Assembly: GCA_948745425.1 (NCBI GenBank)
Contig: CAPZDM010000049.1
Span: 1-11,966 of the forward strand
Reading direction: 5' to 3'
DNA from: an uncultured Clostridia bacterium
Lineage (GTDB): Bacteria; Bacillota; Clostridia; TANB77; CAG-508
DNA: 11,966 nucleotides
The notes under the pieces are model-generated. The model did not search any database, was not told where the DNA came from, and saw only the letters and a list, made by a program, of their open reading frames with translations. Position 1 is the first letter of the stretch. Each line of letters begins with the position of its first letter. The translations under genes were made by a program, and so were the position numbers. Positions 1 through 6,780 of the stretch are shown here, one piece after another.

Positions 1-4
1 TTTC

Positions 5-45
5 TGTACATTTTTATTTTGCTTTTTTTGTACATTTATATTTTA
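5..45 (+). repeat. Two direct repeats, TGTACATTTwTATTTT, 24 bp apart
   Basis: TGTACATTTTTATTTT begins at 5 and TGTACATTTATATTTT at 29, differing at one base. They sit directly upstream of the mini-ORF ribosome site. They could be tandem binding sites for a regulator, with the second overlapping the likely -10 region (TATATT at 37). This is inference only, because AT-rich DNA produces such repeats easily. Confidence 0.35.
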
Positions 46-68
46 TCGCTAATAGGTGGTGATTTGAA

Positions 69-119
69 ATGGATTTATGGTGGGCAGCACTTATAAGATG
101 GGTTAATCGTTGGGCATAA
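69..119 (+). CDS. 16-aa tryptophan-rich small peptide (candidate)
   Basis: The frame encodes MDLWWAALIRWVNRWA and ends in TAA. A strong ribosome site, AGGTGGTGAT, lies 5 bases before the ATG, the same style used by the other genes here. A good rho-independent terminator follows 36 bases after the stop, so the frame sits in its own short transcription unit. Four of 16 residues are Trp, and the two Arg on a hydrophobic background suggest an amphipathic, membrane-active helix. A possible minus-strand promoter (124-153) would make an RNA antisense to the frame. It could be a small toxin, a signalling peptide for the kinase next door, or a leader peptide. I cannot assign it to a known family. The ribosome site and terminator make translation plausible but do not prove it. 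Confidence 0.45.
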   Translation: MDLWWAALIRWVNRWA

Positions 120-123
120 TTAT

Positions 124-153
124 ATTATACTTTTTAATTTATGATTTTGTCGA
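124..153 (-). promoter_or_regulatory. Possible antisense promoter, TCGACA-18-TATAAT
   Basis: On the minus strand TCGACA (148-153) is followed after 18 bases by a consensus TATAAT (124-129). Transcription would start near 117, at the stop codon of the 16-aa frame, and run antisense across it. The -35 has one mismatch and the spacing is one base over the optimum. No minus-strand terminator is visible before the window edge. Confidence 0.35.
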
Positions 154-154
154 G

Positions 155-179
155 AGGGTACGTTAAAACGTACCCTTTT
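155..179 (+). terminator. Rho-independent terminator after the mini-ORF
   Basis: An 8-bp stem, AGGGTACG/CGTACCCT (155-162 and 169-176), with a TTAAAA loop is followed by TTTT. The T-run is only on the plus-strand side, so it ends a plus transcript. It separates the mini-ORF from the kinase promoter. Confidence 0.8.
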
Positions 180-206
180 ATAACTAATTTATTTTTATGT
201 AATGTT

Positions 207-222
207 TTACCTCTATAGGTAA
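207..222. promoter_or_regulatory. Inverted repeat upstream of the kinase promoter
   Basis: TTACCT-ctat-AGGTAA is a perfect 6-bp inverted repeat centred about 24 bases upstream of the kinase -35 box. It is placed like an activator or repressor half-site pair, but no regulator can be named. Confidence 0.3.
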
Positions 223-238
223 TTTTATTAATAAATTC

Positions 239-267
239 TTGATTATACTCATTACATAATATATAAT
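239..267 (+). promoter_or_regulatory. Sigma-A-type promoter of the GHKL kinase
   Basis: TTGATT (239-244), a 17-base spacer and TATAAT (262-267) match the housekeeping promoter consensus closely. The predicted start near 274 gives a leader of about 20 bases before the TTG start codon. Confidence 0.7.
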
Positions 268-293
268 ATTTTTATTCTATGAGGTGATTTATC

Positions 294-1742
294 TTGGAAA
301 ATCCAATTACAATTATTGATTTAAGTAATATTAATTTTATTATATATTTTATAAAAATGTTTCTTATGGGATTATGTACTTATTATACTTTTGCTAAAAT
401 TTTGAACATGAAATCAATATTTAGTCTAAAGTTAATTATTGTTATTCCGTCAACAATAATTATTACATTGTTTCATACAATATTAAAATCAAATTATTAC
501 CTTACTAGTATTATATTTTTTGTACTTTCATTAAGTATATTATATTCTTTTACTACTTCTTGTAGAATAGGTTATTCAATACTAGTAACTTTATCTTCAT
601 TTAGTATAAATTATATTTTGTATATCATTTCCATTCTCATTGGATTTATACCAAATGCAATCTGTGGATTACAGAATGATATTATTAGTCTTATTTTAAT
701 TTATATAATTCACTTTATTTTACTCGCTTCATTATTTAGATTAAAAAGATTTAAATATGGATTTGCATTTTTTAAGAAAAATCTAGATAATGAATATTTT
801 GATTTATTAATTTTAAACATTAGTGCTATTGTACTATTTTTCTCTATCTTACTTGGTAGTAATTATTCCCTATCCTTTCATTCAAATGTTTTTATAAATT
901 TTATTATATTAGGTGTAATGATGTTTATTACTATTCAAAAGTCATTGACTCTTTATTATAAACATAATTTATTAGTTAAAGATTTGAACGAAACAAAGGA
1001 AGAACTTAATAAAAGGAATAAAGAATTTAAAGATTTAGAAGATGATTATCTTAAAGCTGGTAAAATTAATCATACTATTGGCCATAAGCAACGTCTTTTA
1101 GAACATAAATTAAATGAATTAATGTTAAATACTGAAATTGCAGATGAGTTAGATATAAGTAATAAGATTAAAGATGTTTCTAAGAAATACTTTAATAATT
1201 CTGCCACATCAACACTTATTAAAACTGATATAGAAGAATTAGATGATATGTTAAATTTCTTACAAAGTGAGTGTATAAAGAATAATATAGATTTCGATTT
1301 TAAAATAAGTGGTAATTTATATCATATGATTAATACTTTTATTTCCAAGGAAGATTTGGCTATTTTGCTTGCTGACCTTATAAAGAATTCTATAATTGCT
1401 ATAAATAGTTCTGATAATGTTAACAAAAGTATTCTTGTAAAACTTGGTTTGATAGATAATTATTATAGTTTATATGTGTATGATTCTGGTATTGAGTTTG
1501 AGTCTAATACTTTATCTAATCTTGGTAAGAGACCTGTAACTACTCATTCTGATAATGGTGGTACTGGCTTTGGTTTTATGAATACGTTTGATACTTTGAA
1601 AAAGTATAATGCAAGTCTTATTATTAATGAATTTAATCCTCCTTGTACAGATAATTATACTAAATCTATTGTTATAAAATTTGATGACGTACATCAGTTT
1701 ATTGTTAATTCCTATCGTTCAAATTTGGTTAGTAGTAATTAA
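294..1742 (+). CDS. Membrane sensor histidine kinase, GHKL (AgrC/HPK10-like)
   Basis: The 482-aa protein has an N-terminal membrane domain (about residues 12-215, six or more hydrophobic helices) and a charged, coiled-coil linker (about 220-255). Next comes a His-containing segment, NHTIGHKQRLLEHKL, where H260 or H264 is the likely phosphoacceptor. A GHKL ATPase domain follows, with an N-box-like DLIKNSIIAI (N366), a G1-like YDSGIEF (D397) and a G2-like GGTGFGF (about 422-428). This plan matches AgrC-type kinases, which usually sense peptides at the membrane. The TTG start is chosen because GAGGTGAT (281-288) lies just ahead and a good promoter precedes it. No response regulator, AgrB or classic AgrD is visible nearby, so it is an orphan here. 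The 16-aa peptide gene upstream is a speculative ligand source. The family call is firm, the signal unknown. Confidence 0.85.
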   Translation: MENPITIIDLSNINFIIYFIKMFLMGLCTYYTFAKILNMKSIFSLKLIIVIPSTIIITLFHTILKSNYYLTSIIFFVLSLSILYSFTTSCRIGYSILVTLSSFSINYILYIISILIGFIPNAICGLQNDIISLILIYIIHFILLASLFRLKRFKYGFAFFKKNLDNEYFDLLILNISAIVLFFSILLGSNYSLSFHSNVFINFIILGVMMFITIQKSLTLYYKHNLLVKDLNETKEELNKRNKEFKDLEDDYLKAGKINHTIGHKQRLLEHKLNELMLNTEIADELDISNKIKDVSKKYFNNSATSTLIKTDIEELDDMLNFLQSECIKNNIDFDFKISGNLYHMINTFISKEDLAILLADLIKNSIIAINSSDNVNKSILVKLGLIDNYYSLYVYDSGIEFESNTLSNLGKRPVTTHSDNGGTGFGFMNTFDTLKKYNASLIINEFNPPCTDNYTKSIVIKFDDVHQFIVNSYRSNLVSSN

Positions 1743-1748
1743 AAAATC

Positions 1749-1857
1749 GGACGAGCACTCAGTAAAATTTGCTTCGCAAATTTTCCATGACTCATTCGTA
1801 AAAGTATAAAATAATAAAATAAATTTTTTTATTTTTATACTTTCTCTCATTTCGTCC
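1749..1857. terminator. Hairpin-rich gene-end element after the kinase
   Basis: Three nested or adjacent pairings occur in about 110 bases: an outer GGACGA/TCGTCC (1749-1754 and 1852-1857), AAAATTTGC-ttc-GCAAATTTT (1764-1784), and AAAGTATAAAA/TTTTATACTTT (1801-1811 and 1833-1843). The last two arms end in T- or A-runs and could stop transcription. The outer stem would fold the whole block into one multi-branched structure. Its function beyond termination is unknown. Confidence 0.5.
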
Positions 1858-1978
1858 ACCCCTACTTCTTTATAATCCCTTATTACTTTGAATGTTAAAA
1901 TACTTTATTAAAATGGACTAATTTTTGTATAAATGCTTATTTTTATGTGCATAATGATTGTAGGTGGTGATTATTATT

Positions 1979-2152
1979 ATGACTAGTAAAGAACTTTTAT
2001 ATGTTGAGGATGCTTTAGGTCATGAGTGTTTTATGAAAACATGTAGTACAAAAACCTCTACTCAGCTTACAGATCCAACTCTTTCTTCTTATATAAAAGA
2101 GTTAGAACAAAAACATACTGAATTATTTAACAAATTTTTAAATTTATTATAG
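1979..2152 (+). CDS. Small spore coat-associated protein, N-terminal CotF-like half
   Basis: The 57-aa helical protein starts MTSKELLYVEDALGHE and contains ELEQKHTELFNKFLNLL at its end, resembling the first helical segment of CotF-type coat proteins of clostridia. The ATG at 1979 is chosen over the upstream in-frame GTGs because AGGTGGTGA (1962-1970) is the ribosome site and would otherwise be coding. It carries two Cys (C17 and C22). The stop codon TAG forms part of the next gene's AGGAGG, so the pair is a tight operon and probably acts together on the spore surface. The family assignment comes from recognition of the sequence pattern and the partner gene. A sporulation sigma promoter was not convincingly seen. 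Confidence 0.65.
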   Translation: MTSKELLYVEDALGHECFMKTCSTKTSTQLTDPTLSSYIKELEQKHTELFNKFLNLL

Positions 2153-2161
2153 GAGGAAGTT

Positions 2162-2407
2162 ATGGAAGATAAAGATTTAATGGAAAAAGAATTATTAATC
2201 ATTAAAGGTGTTTGTGATTTATACCTTCATGGTACAATAGAGTCTACTACAGCTGAGGTCCACTCAGCTTTTAAAGATGCATTAAATGAGTCTTTAGATA
2301 TCCAAAATAAGCTATATAATTTAATGGCTGAAAAGGGTTGGTATAAAACAGAGACTGTAGAACAACAAAAAATCGATACTCTTAAACAAAAATATGCTAA
2401 TAAATAA
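2162..2407 (+). CDS. CotF-family spore coat protein (short form)
   Basis: This is an 81-aa all-helical protein. The segment KELLIIKGVCDLYLHGTIES and the closing LMAEKGWYKTETV are typical of the Coat F domain, whose hallmark is the GWY motif (here residues 59-61) after a long helix. Classic CotF proteins carry both halves in one chain. Here they are split between this gene and the 57-aa gene ending 9 bases upstream. AGGAGG at 2151-2156 overlaps the upstream stop, giving translational coupling. The gene is expected in the mother cell during sporulation, with the product in the coat. It ends before a palindromic repeat and a strong terminator. It is the best single clue that the host forms spores or descends from a spore former. 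Confidence 0.75.
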   Translation: MEDKDLMEKELLIIKGVCDLYLHGTIESTTAEVHSAFKDALNESLDIQNKLYNLMAEKGWYKTETVEQQKIDTLKQKYANK

Positions 2408-2413
2408 AATTAA

Positions 2414-2474
2414 TAGGGCATAGTGGTGTCATATCTAACGGGTATTCCCACAAACGGTGCCCCTACAACAATAA
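2414..2474. repeat. Dispersed palindromic repeat, copy 1 (TTGTAGGG type)
   Basis: The element is bounded by TAGGGCA (2414-2420) and TGCCCCTA (2458-2465), followed by CAACAA. Inner pairings are GTGG/CCAC and GGG-tatt-CCC. Read on the minus strand it begins TTGTTGTAGGGGCACC, close to the minus-strand TTGTTGTAGGGTCGCC of the copy at 8694-8756. Both lie after gene ends. It resembles the small TTGTAGGGGC palindromes scattered through many clostridial genomes. Confidence 0.5.
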
Positions 2475-2475
2475 T

Positions 2476-2504
2476 AAAATACCTCGTTTAATATGAGGTA
2501 TTTT
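2476..2504. terminator. Bidirectional terminator between convergent genes
   Basis: AAAATACCTC (2476-2485) and GAGGTATTTT (2495-2504) form a perfect 10-bp stem with a 9-base loop, with A-runs and T-runs on both sides. It can end the coat-gene transcript on plus and the PHP-gene transcript on minus. Confidence 0.85.
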
Positions 2505-2508
2505 GCTA

Positions 2509-3345
2509 TTATTCTATAAAATTCAATTTATTTATTGTTTCTTTTCCTATTATTTCATTTGCTAATTCTATTAATTCTTTGTATTTTGATATTTGTCCCT
2601 TATGATGAACATCTATCCCATATAATACTTTTATATCATAATCCTTAGCAATTTCCCAGAATTCTCTACGAGGGTATACTACATTTGATAATTTCCTTTT
2701 TTGTTCTTCTATTGGTTCATTATTTATCTTTTTATTTTCATAATATGTTTCGTTAAAAACTTTAGCTAAGTTTATTTCTAATGGAATTTTGTATTTTTCA
2801 GCTGATTTACAAATCATATTTGCAACTTTAGCCTCTATTTCTCCAAAATCTTTTCTTTTATGCATATATACATCTGGATGTGCTATTACATCTGGAATAT
2901 TTAGTTTGATAGCTTCTTCTATATATTGTGCATATCTTATCAATTCGTCATCTGTAAAATTATGTTTTCCAAATCTTTTTAGTTCTTTATTATCATCATA
3001 TATAAAATGTTGACCTAACATGATTTTATCTGTTTCTTGTTTTAATTCTTTAATGTTTTCTTCTTCTCCTGGTAAATATTCGACTTCAAAACCTGTTTCT
3101 ATTTGTATTTTGTCTGCATATTTTTCTTTTAATTTCCCTATACTGTTTAAATATTCTTCTTTTTCGGAATAATCCATTCTCATATCTTCTCTTTTATCTA
3201 TTATGTTTTTTTCTGGGCAATGGTCTGTAATGGCTACTTTTTTAAATCCCATTTTTATATATTCTTGTATGTATTCCTCATCTTTTACATCTAAATCTGC
3301 ATGTTTACATCTATATGTATGTGAATGATAATTGAATTTTTGCAT
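2509..3345 (-). CDS. PHP-domain phosphoesterase, histidinol-phosphatase (HisJ) family
   Basis: The 278-aa protein carries the trinuclear-metal set of PHP phosphatases in order: YHSHTYR (H7, H9), KHA (H15), TDH (D41, H42), GFEVEY (E87/E89), GQHFI (H113), AHPDVY (H156) and GIDVHH (D245, H247). Family members remove phosphate from histidinol phosphate in histidine synthesis, although many clostridial paralogues act on other sugar phosphates. No other his gene is near, so the substrate is open. The ATG at 3345 is chosen over one 12 codons upstream because GGGGGAG lies 7 bases ahead of it. It follows ispG by 90 bases on the same strand with no clear terminator between, so co-transcription is possible. 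It is cytoplasmic and has full family length. Confidence 0.8.
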   Translation of the reverse strand: MQKFNYHSHTYRCKHADLDVKDEEYIQEYIKMGFKKVAITDHCPEKNIIDKREDMRMDYSEKEEYLNSIGKLKEKYADKIQIETGFEVEYLPGEEENIKELKQETDKIMLGQHFIYDDNKELKRFGKHNFTDDELIRYAQYIEEAIKLNIPDVIAHPDVYMHKRKDFGEIEAKVANMICKSAEKYKIPLEINLAKVFNETYYENKKINNEPIEEQKRKLSNVVYPRREFWEIAKDYDIKVLYGIDVHHKGQISKYKELIELANEIIGKETINKLNFIE

Positions 3346-3435
3346 TTGTTGCTCCCCCTTTTTATATATCTTTTTTATCACATTTCTTTTTATTTTGCAA
3401 GTGCACCTAATAGAAAAATGGGGAAGATATAATAA

Positions 3436-4494
3436 TCAATTTAATTTCAAAATTTCCTCTTTTAATACATTTACAATTTCGTCTTGCTTTACCTTTTTTA
3501 TGATTTTACCTTTTTTAAAGAGTACCCCTTCTTCTATTCCTCCTGCAATTCCTATGTCTGCTTCTCTTGCCTCTCCTGGTCCATTTACTGCACATCCCAT
3601 TACTGCAACTGTTATGTCGCTTTCAATAGTTTGTAAAAATTCTTCTATTTCTTTTGCAATTGATATTAAATCTATTTGTGTTCTTCCACATGTTGGACAT
3701 GAGACTAATGTTGGACATTTTTTATATAAACCACAGTCTTTTAATATTTCTTTTGCGACTTTTATTTCTTCAATGGGATTATCTGATAATGATACTCTTA
3801 TGGTATCTCCAAATCCCTGCCTTAACATAACCCCTAGTCCTATACTAGATTTTATAGTTCCACTAAATGCTGTTCCTGCTTCTGTAATCCCTAAATGTAA
3901 TGGATATTTAAAGGTTTTACTTGCTTCTTCATAGGCTTCTATACATAAGTCTAAATTTGATGCTTTTAAAGAAATTGCTATATCATAAAATTCTAATTCT
4001 TCTAAGATATCAATATGCCTTTTGGCACTTTCAACCATTGCTTTTGCTGTTGGTTTTCCTCCATATTTTTCTAATAAGTCTTTTTCTAAAGAACCTGAGT
4101 TTACTCCAATTCTAATAGGAATATTATGTTTTCTACAAGCTTCTACAACTTGTTTTACCTTATCTTTGCTTCCAATGTTTCCTGGATTTATTCTTACCTT
4201 ATCAACTCCACTTTCTATTGCTTGTAAAGCTATTTTATAGTCAAAGTGAATATCTGATACTATTGGTATATGTATGTGTTCTTTAATTCCTTTTATTGCT
4301 TTTGCATCCTCTATATCTAAACATGCTACTCTTATTATTTCACATCCTACTTTTTCTAGTTCTAATATTTGTTTTACAGTTGATTCTATATCTTTCGTTT
4401 TTGTGTTTGTCATAGATTGTATAACTACTTTTTCTTGTCCTCCTATTTGTAATCCACCTACATATATAGGTCTTGTTTCTGTTCTTTTTAACAT
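3436..4494 (-). CDS. ispG: 4-hydroxy-3-methylbut-2-enyl diphosphate synthase (IspG/GcpE)
   Basis: The 352-aa protein matches IspG over its full length, starting [19 protein letters not shown]. It converts MEcPP to HMBPP in the MEP route to isoprenoids, using a [4Fe-4S] cluster and a reduced electron donor. The cluster ligands are all visible: C266 and C269 in CPTCGRT, C301 in [11 protein letters not shown], and E308. These correspond to the known Cys/Cys/Cys/Glu set. The N-terminal TIM-barrel signatures ([16 protein letters not shown]) are also intact. The start follows AAGGGGGAT. The usual clostridial neighbours (dxr, rseP) are not next to it; a PHP phosphatase gene follows instead. There is no sign of damage. 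Confidence 0.95.
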   Translation of the reverse strand: MLKRTETRPIYVGGLQIGGQEKVVIQSMTNTKTKDIESTVKQILELEKVGCEIIRVACLDIEDAKAIKGIKEHIHIPIVSDIHFDYKIALQAIESGVDKVRINPGNIGSKDKVKQVVEACRKHNIPIRIGVNSGSLEKDLLEKYGGKPTAKAMVESAKRHIDILEELEFYDIAISLKASNLDLCIEAYEEASKTFKYPLHLGITEAGTAFSGTIKSSIGLGVMLRQGFGDTIRVSLSDNPIEEIKVAKEILKDCGLYKKCPTLVSCPTCGRTQIDLISIAKEIEEFLQTIESDITVAVMGCAVNGPGEAREADIGIAGGIEEGVLFKKGKIIKKVKQDEIVNVLKEEILKLN

Positions 4495-4602
4495 ATATAT
4501 CCCCCTTATTAATCTATTCTTATATTTTCTGTGTATGCTCTATTTCTACATTATTTTACTATAAAAGAATTAAAAAATAAAGGGGTTTTGTTTCTTTATT
4601 AC

Positions 4603-4631
4603 TTGTATTATTTAACATAATGTTGCATAAT
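4603..4631 (+). promoter_or_regulatory. Probable promoter of the 93-aa gene
   Basis: TTGTAT (4603-4608), 17 bases, CATAAT (4626-4631). The predicted start near 4638 leaves a leader of about 68 bases that contains one arm of each long-range inverted repeat described for this gene. Confidence 0.45.
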
Positions 4632-4705
4632 TTAATTACTGTGTATGAGATTTCTCTACCAGTTGAAAGCAAGAAAAGCACACACTCTATTAATTGGAGG
4701 CTTAT

Positions 4706-4987
4706 ATGAAAATTTTTTGCAAACTTTATATATCAATTAATTTTTTTGAGAGAAATCATAGCTATGAATCACGTTCTTATTTTATTGAAGAGATAATTGA
4801 AGATACAAAAGAATCTATATTACAGCATCATGCTGATACTGTAGAAATATCAGGGGAAATGTTTAAGACTGATATTAAAAACTTCATAAAAATAATTAAA
4901 ACTAAACCCTCTTCAATTGAACCTACAGAAAAAGCTAACAAGTATCTTGTTACCTTTGTGATTCCTGCAAAAAAATTACTCAATTAA
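4706..4987 (+). CDS. Orphan 93-aa soluble protein of unknown function
   Basis: I do not recognise this protein. It begins MKIFCKLYISINFFERN, has a charged helical middle (FIEEIIEDTKESILQHH) and ends with a strand-like KYLVTFVIPAKKLLN. That suggests a small alpha/beta fold without a signal peptide or membrane helix. The ATG at 4706 is chosen because GGAGG (4696-4700) is 5 bases ahead; an in-frame TTG at 4694 would place the ribosome site inside the gene. It stands alone between the divergent ispG and a convergent regulator. Its leader and its 3' region share complementary segments (AGCACACACTC with GAGTGTGTGCT), and the 3' region is packed with hairpins, hinting at RNA-level control. Real gene likely, function unknown. 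Confidence 0.6.
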   Translation: MKIFCKLYISINFFERNHSYESRSYFIEEIIEDTKESILQHHADTVEISGEMFKTDIKNFIKIIKTKPSSIEPTEKANKYLVTFVIPAKKLLN

Positions 4988-4989
4988 AA

Positions 4990-5047
4990 CTCAGACGGAA
5001 CTTCAACTAAGAATTCAAGTGAAAGTTCTAATAAAAATTTGTCTGAG
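4990..5047 (+). other. Nested hairpin directly after the 93-aa gene
   Basis: The outer stem CTCAGAC/GTCTGAG (4990-4996, 5041-5047) encloses an inner GAACTT/AAGTTC stem (4998-5003, 5023-5028) extended by ACT/AGT around GAATTC. The structure begins 3 bases after the stop codon. It lacks a T-run, so it is more likely a stability or regulatory element than a terminator. Confidence 0.45.
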
Positions 5048-5141
5048 ACTTCTTTACAGTAATTATTTGCTTTTGAGCTCGAAAAGAGTTCTTAAAATTT
5101 TGTAACTTATAAATCCGAGTGTGTGCTAATTTTGCCCTTCT

Positions 5142-5157
5142 AAAGCCATATGGCTTT
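5142..5157. repeat. Perfect 16-bp palindrome
   Basis: AAAGCCATATGGCTTT is its own reverse complement. It lies between the long-range repeat arm and the bidirectional terminator. It may be a dimeric protein site or an extra RNA hairpin. Confidence 0.45.
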
Positions 5158-5165
5158 GAATAATT

Positions 5166-5214
5166 TAAAACATGTAATCATTTCTAGATGTTATAGATTT
5201 GATTACATGTTTTA
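5166..5214. terminator. Strong bidirectional terminator
   Basis: Perfect 15-bp arms (5166-5180 and 5200-5214, core ACATGTAATCA/TGATTACATGT) with a 19-base loop carry A-runs and T-runs on both sides. It ends the plus unit of the 93-aa gene and the minus-strand regulator gene that stops at 5252. Confidence 0.85.
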
Positions 5215-5251
5215 TTTATAATACATTAATTTTAAAAGGGTGTCTTACTAC

Positions 5252-6667
5252 TTACTCTTCTATTAATTCTGTAATTGATATCGCTCCTGATTTATTTCGG
5301 TTAATTTTTTCAATATTATCTTTTGATGTATATACATATACTTTGTGGTTAGAATAATTCTTTATTTCTTTATTATTTATATCTTTAATAATTTGTCTTA
5401 TTTCTTCCATCACTCTTGTTTTTTCTTTCATATAAAAATGAACAGTTCCTCTGTCCTCAAGTATATCAACATTATAATATTTAGAATGTTTGACTACAAT
5501 TTTAACTTCATTAGAGTCTGTTTCTATATATTGTATATCTCTCCAATAATTTCTCATACATAAGTTATCTGACATCTCTACATTATATACCTCTTCTACT
5601 TCACTGTTTTCTTCTGGATTCTCTATATAATTAAATCCTGTGATTCCAATACATATTAGTCCTATACTTATTCCTGCTAGCACTAATGATGTTAAAAATA
5701 GAATTGCCATTTTTGATTTTTGAGTTTTTTTACTTATAATAAAGTTATAACATAATTTTAGAATTATAAAATTAATTATTATAGCTGAAATTATACCAAA
5801 TAAACTTCCCAAAAATACTAGTCCTGTTCCTATAAATAGAAAACTTAATATTAATAAAGCAACTAAACATATAAATGTAAATATAAAGTATATTGATATA
5901 AAAGCTACTATGACTTTTATACAGAATAATACAGCTCTTATTATTCCTATTAAAAATTTAGATATTGAGTGTCTTGGGTCTCTTATAACAATTTTTTCTT
6001 TTTTCCTATTTTGTAATATTTTATTTTCATCATCTTCTTCTTTTACATTTTCTGCTAAGATGTTTTTTTGATTATCAGATGTCTCTTGCCTTTCAGTATT
6101 AATATCATCTTCTCTTACAATTTCATAATAGTCTAGATAACGTATCTTGAATATATGTAAGAGAATTGTTATTCCAACAAATAATGCTAAAGTAAGATAA
6201 ATTGCTTCGCAAATATTTCTTATAACATAATATATATTTAATCCTAGTCCCCTAAACATTAATTCTAATACTGATATACCTATGGCTTCAATAATTGCAA
6301 ATATTATAGCTAAAAATATACTAACTATTATTTGTTCTATTAAACATTTCATTCTTTGTTTAAATTTCATGGCACTTAGCATATTTACTGTTTTTGTAAT
6401 AAATTCGAAGAAGTCTTCTACATATTTATTGATATTTACTTTTGATTGTTTTGTCTCATTTACCTCTTTTACATTTTCATTCATGAGTTCATCAATATTA
6501 TAGTTAAATAATTTACATATCAATAATACTTTATCCATCTCTGGATAACTTTGCCCTGATTCCCATTTTGAAACTGCCTGTCTTGATACTCCTAATTTTT
6601 CTGCAAGTTGCTCTTGTGATAAATTGTTTTCTTTTCTAATATTTTTTAAATTGTTTGATAATTTCAT
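5252..6667 (-). CDS. XRE-type regulator fused to a multi-spanning membrane region
   Basis: The 471-aa protein begins with a Cro/C1-type helix-turn-helix (residues 5-62). Its recognition segment is SQEQLAEKLGVSRQAVSKWESGQSYP, given here in part: LGVSRQAVSKWE. Hydrophobic helices follow at about 110-135, 145-172, 235-310 (several) and 320-345. A polar C-terminal domain (about 355-471) has short alternating strands such as NEVKIVVKHSKYYNV and HKVYVYTSKDNI, loosely like DUF4097-type domains, and is probably outside the membrane. The layout suggests a membrane-tethered repressor or sensor that binds DNA from the inner face. AGGGAGGAATGTAAT precedes the ATG. Three CAACC repeats at 21-bp spacing lie upstream. 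Target genes and signal are unknown. Confidence 0.75.
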   Translation of the reverse strand: MKLSNNLKNIRKENNLSQEQLAEKLGVSRQAVSKWESGQSYPEMDKVLLICKLFNYNIDELMNENVKEVNETKQSKVNINKYVEDFFEFITKTVNMLSAMKFKQRMKCLIEQIIVSIFLAIIFAIIEAIGISVLELMFRGLGLNIYYVIRNICEAIYLTLALFVGITILLHIFKIRYLDYYEIVREDDINTERQETSDNQKNILAENVKEEDDENKILQNRKKEKIVIRDPRHSISKFLIGIIRAVLFCIKVIVAFISIYFIFTFICLVALLILSFLFIGTGLVFLGSLFGIISAIIINFIILKLCYNFIISKKTQKSKMAILFLTSLVLAGISIGLICIGITGFNYIENPEENSEVEEVYNVEMSDNLCMRNYWRDIQYIETDSNEVKIVVKHSKYYNVDILEDRGTVHFYMKEKTRVMEEIRQIIKDINNKEIKNYSNHKVYVYTSKDNIEKINRNKSGAISITELIEE

Positions 6668-6709
6668 ATTACATTCCTCCCTTCTTGTATAAATTGTACA
6701 TTATCTACT

Positions 6710-6756
6710 GGTTGCATTCTACCAATTTTAGGTTGTTTTTTGTTAATTTTAGGTTG
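6710..6756 (-). promoter_or_regulatory. Three CAACC direct repeats at exact 21-bp spacing
   Basis: On the plus strand GGTTG starts at 6710, 6731 and 6752. On the minus strand this reads CAACCTAAAATT, CAACCTAAAATT, CAACCAGTAGAT. Exact 21-bp phasing (two helical turns) places the repeats on one face of the DNA, as in direct-repeat sites of LytTR-type regulators. The block lies just upstream of a weak TACAAT -10 region, so activation of the XRE/membrane gene is plausible. Confidence 0.6.
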
Positions 6757-6780
6757 CATTTTCAACTTTTATATATAATT

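Larger units (their letters stand above)
4677..5127. repeat. 11-bp inverted repeat bracketing the 93-aa gene
   Basis: AGCACACACTC (4677-4687) in the leader is the exact reverse complement of GAGTGTGTGCT (5117-5127) beyond the stop. A second pair, AATTACTGT (4634-4642) and ACAGTAATT (5056-5064), crosses it, so the two could form a pseudoknot or compete. Confidence 0.5.

Noticed and set aside
69..179. Tryptophan attenuator (WW in a short leader followed by a terminator)
   Set aside because: The gene downstream is a sensor kinase with its own promoter, and I found no antiterminator pairing between the ORF and the terminator arms.
1940..1965. Sporulation sigma (SigE/SigK) promoter for the coat genes, CATAATGAT
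   Set aside because: Its start point would fall inside the ribosome site, so no usable leader remains.
3332..4564. Plus-strand open frames antisense to ispG and the PHP gene
   Set aside because: They are mirror frames of two well-supported minus-strand enzymes, with no ribosome sites and biased, repetitive composition.
4638..4706. Riboswitch in the leader of the 93-aa gene
   Set aside because: No conserved core of any class I know is visible; only the long-range complementary arm is supported.
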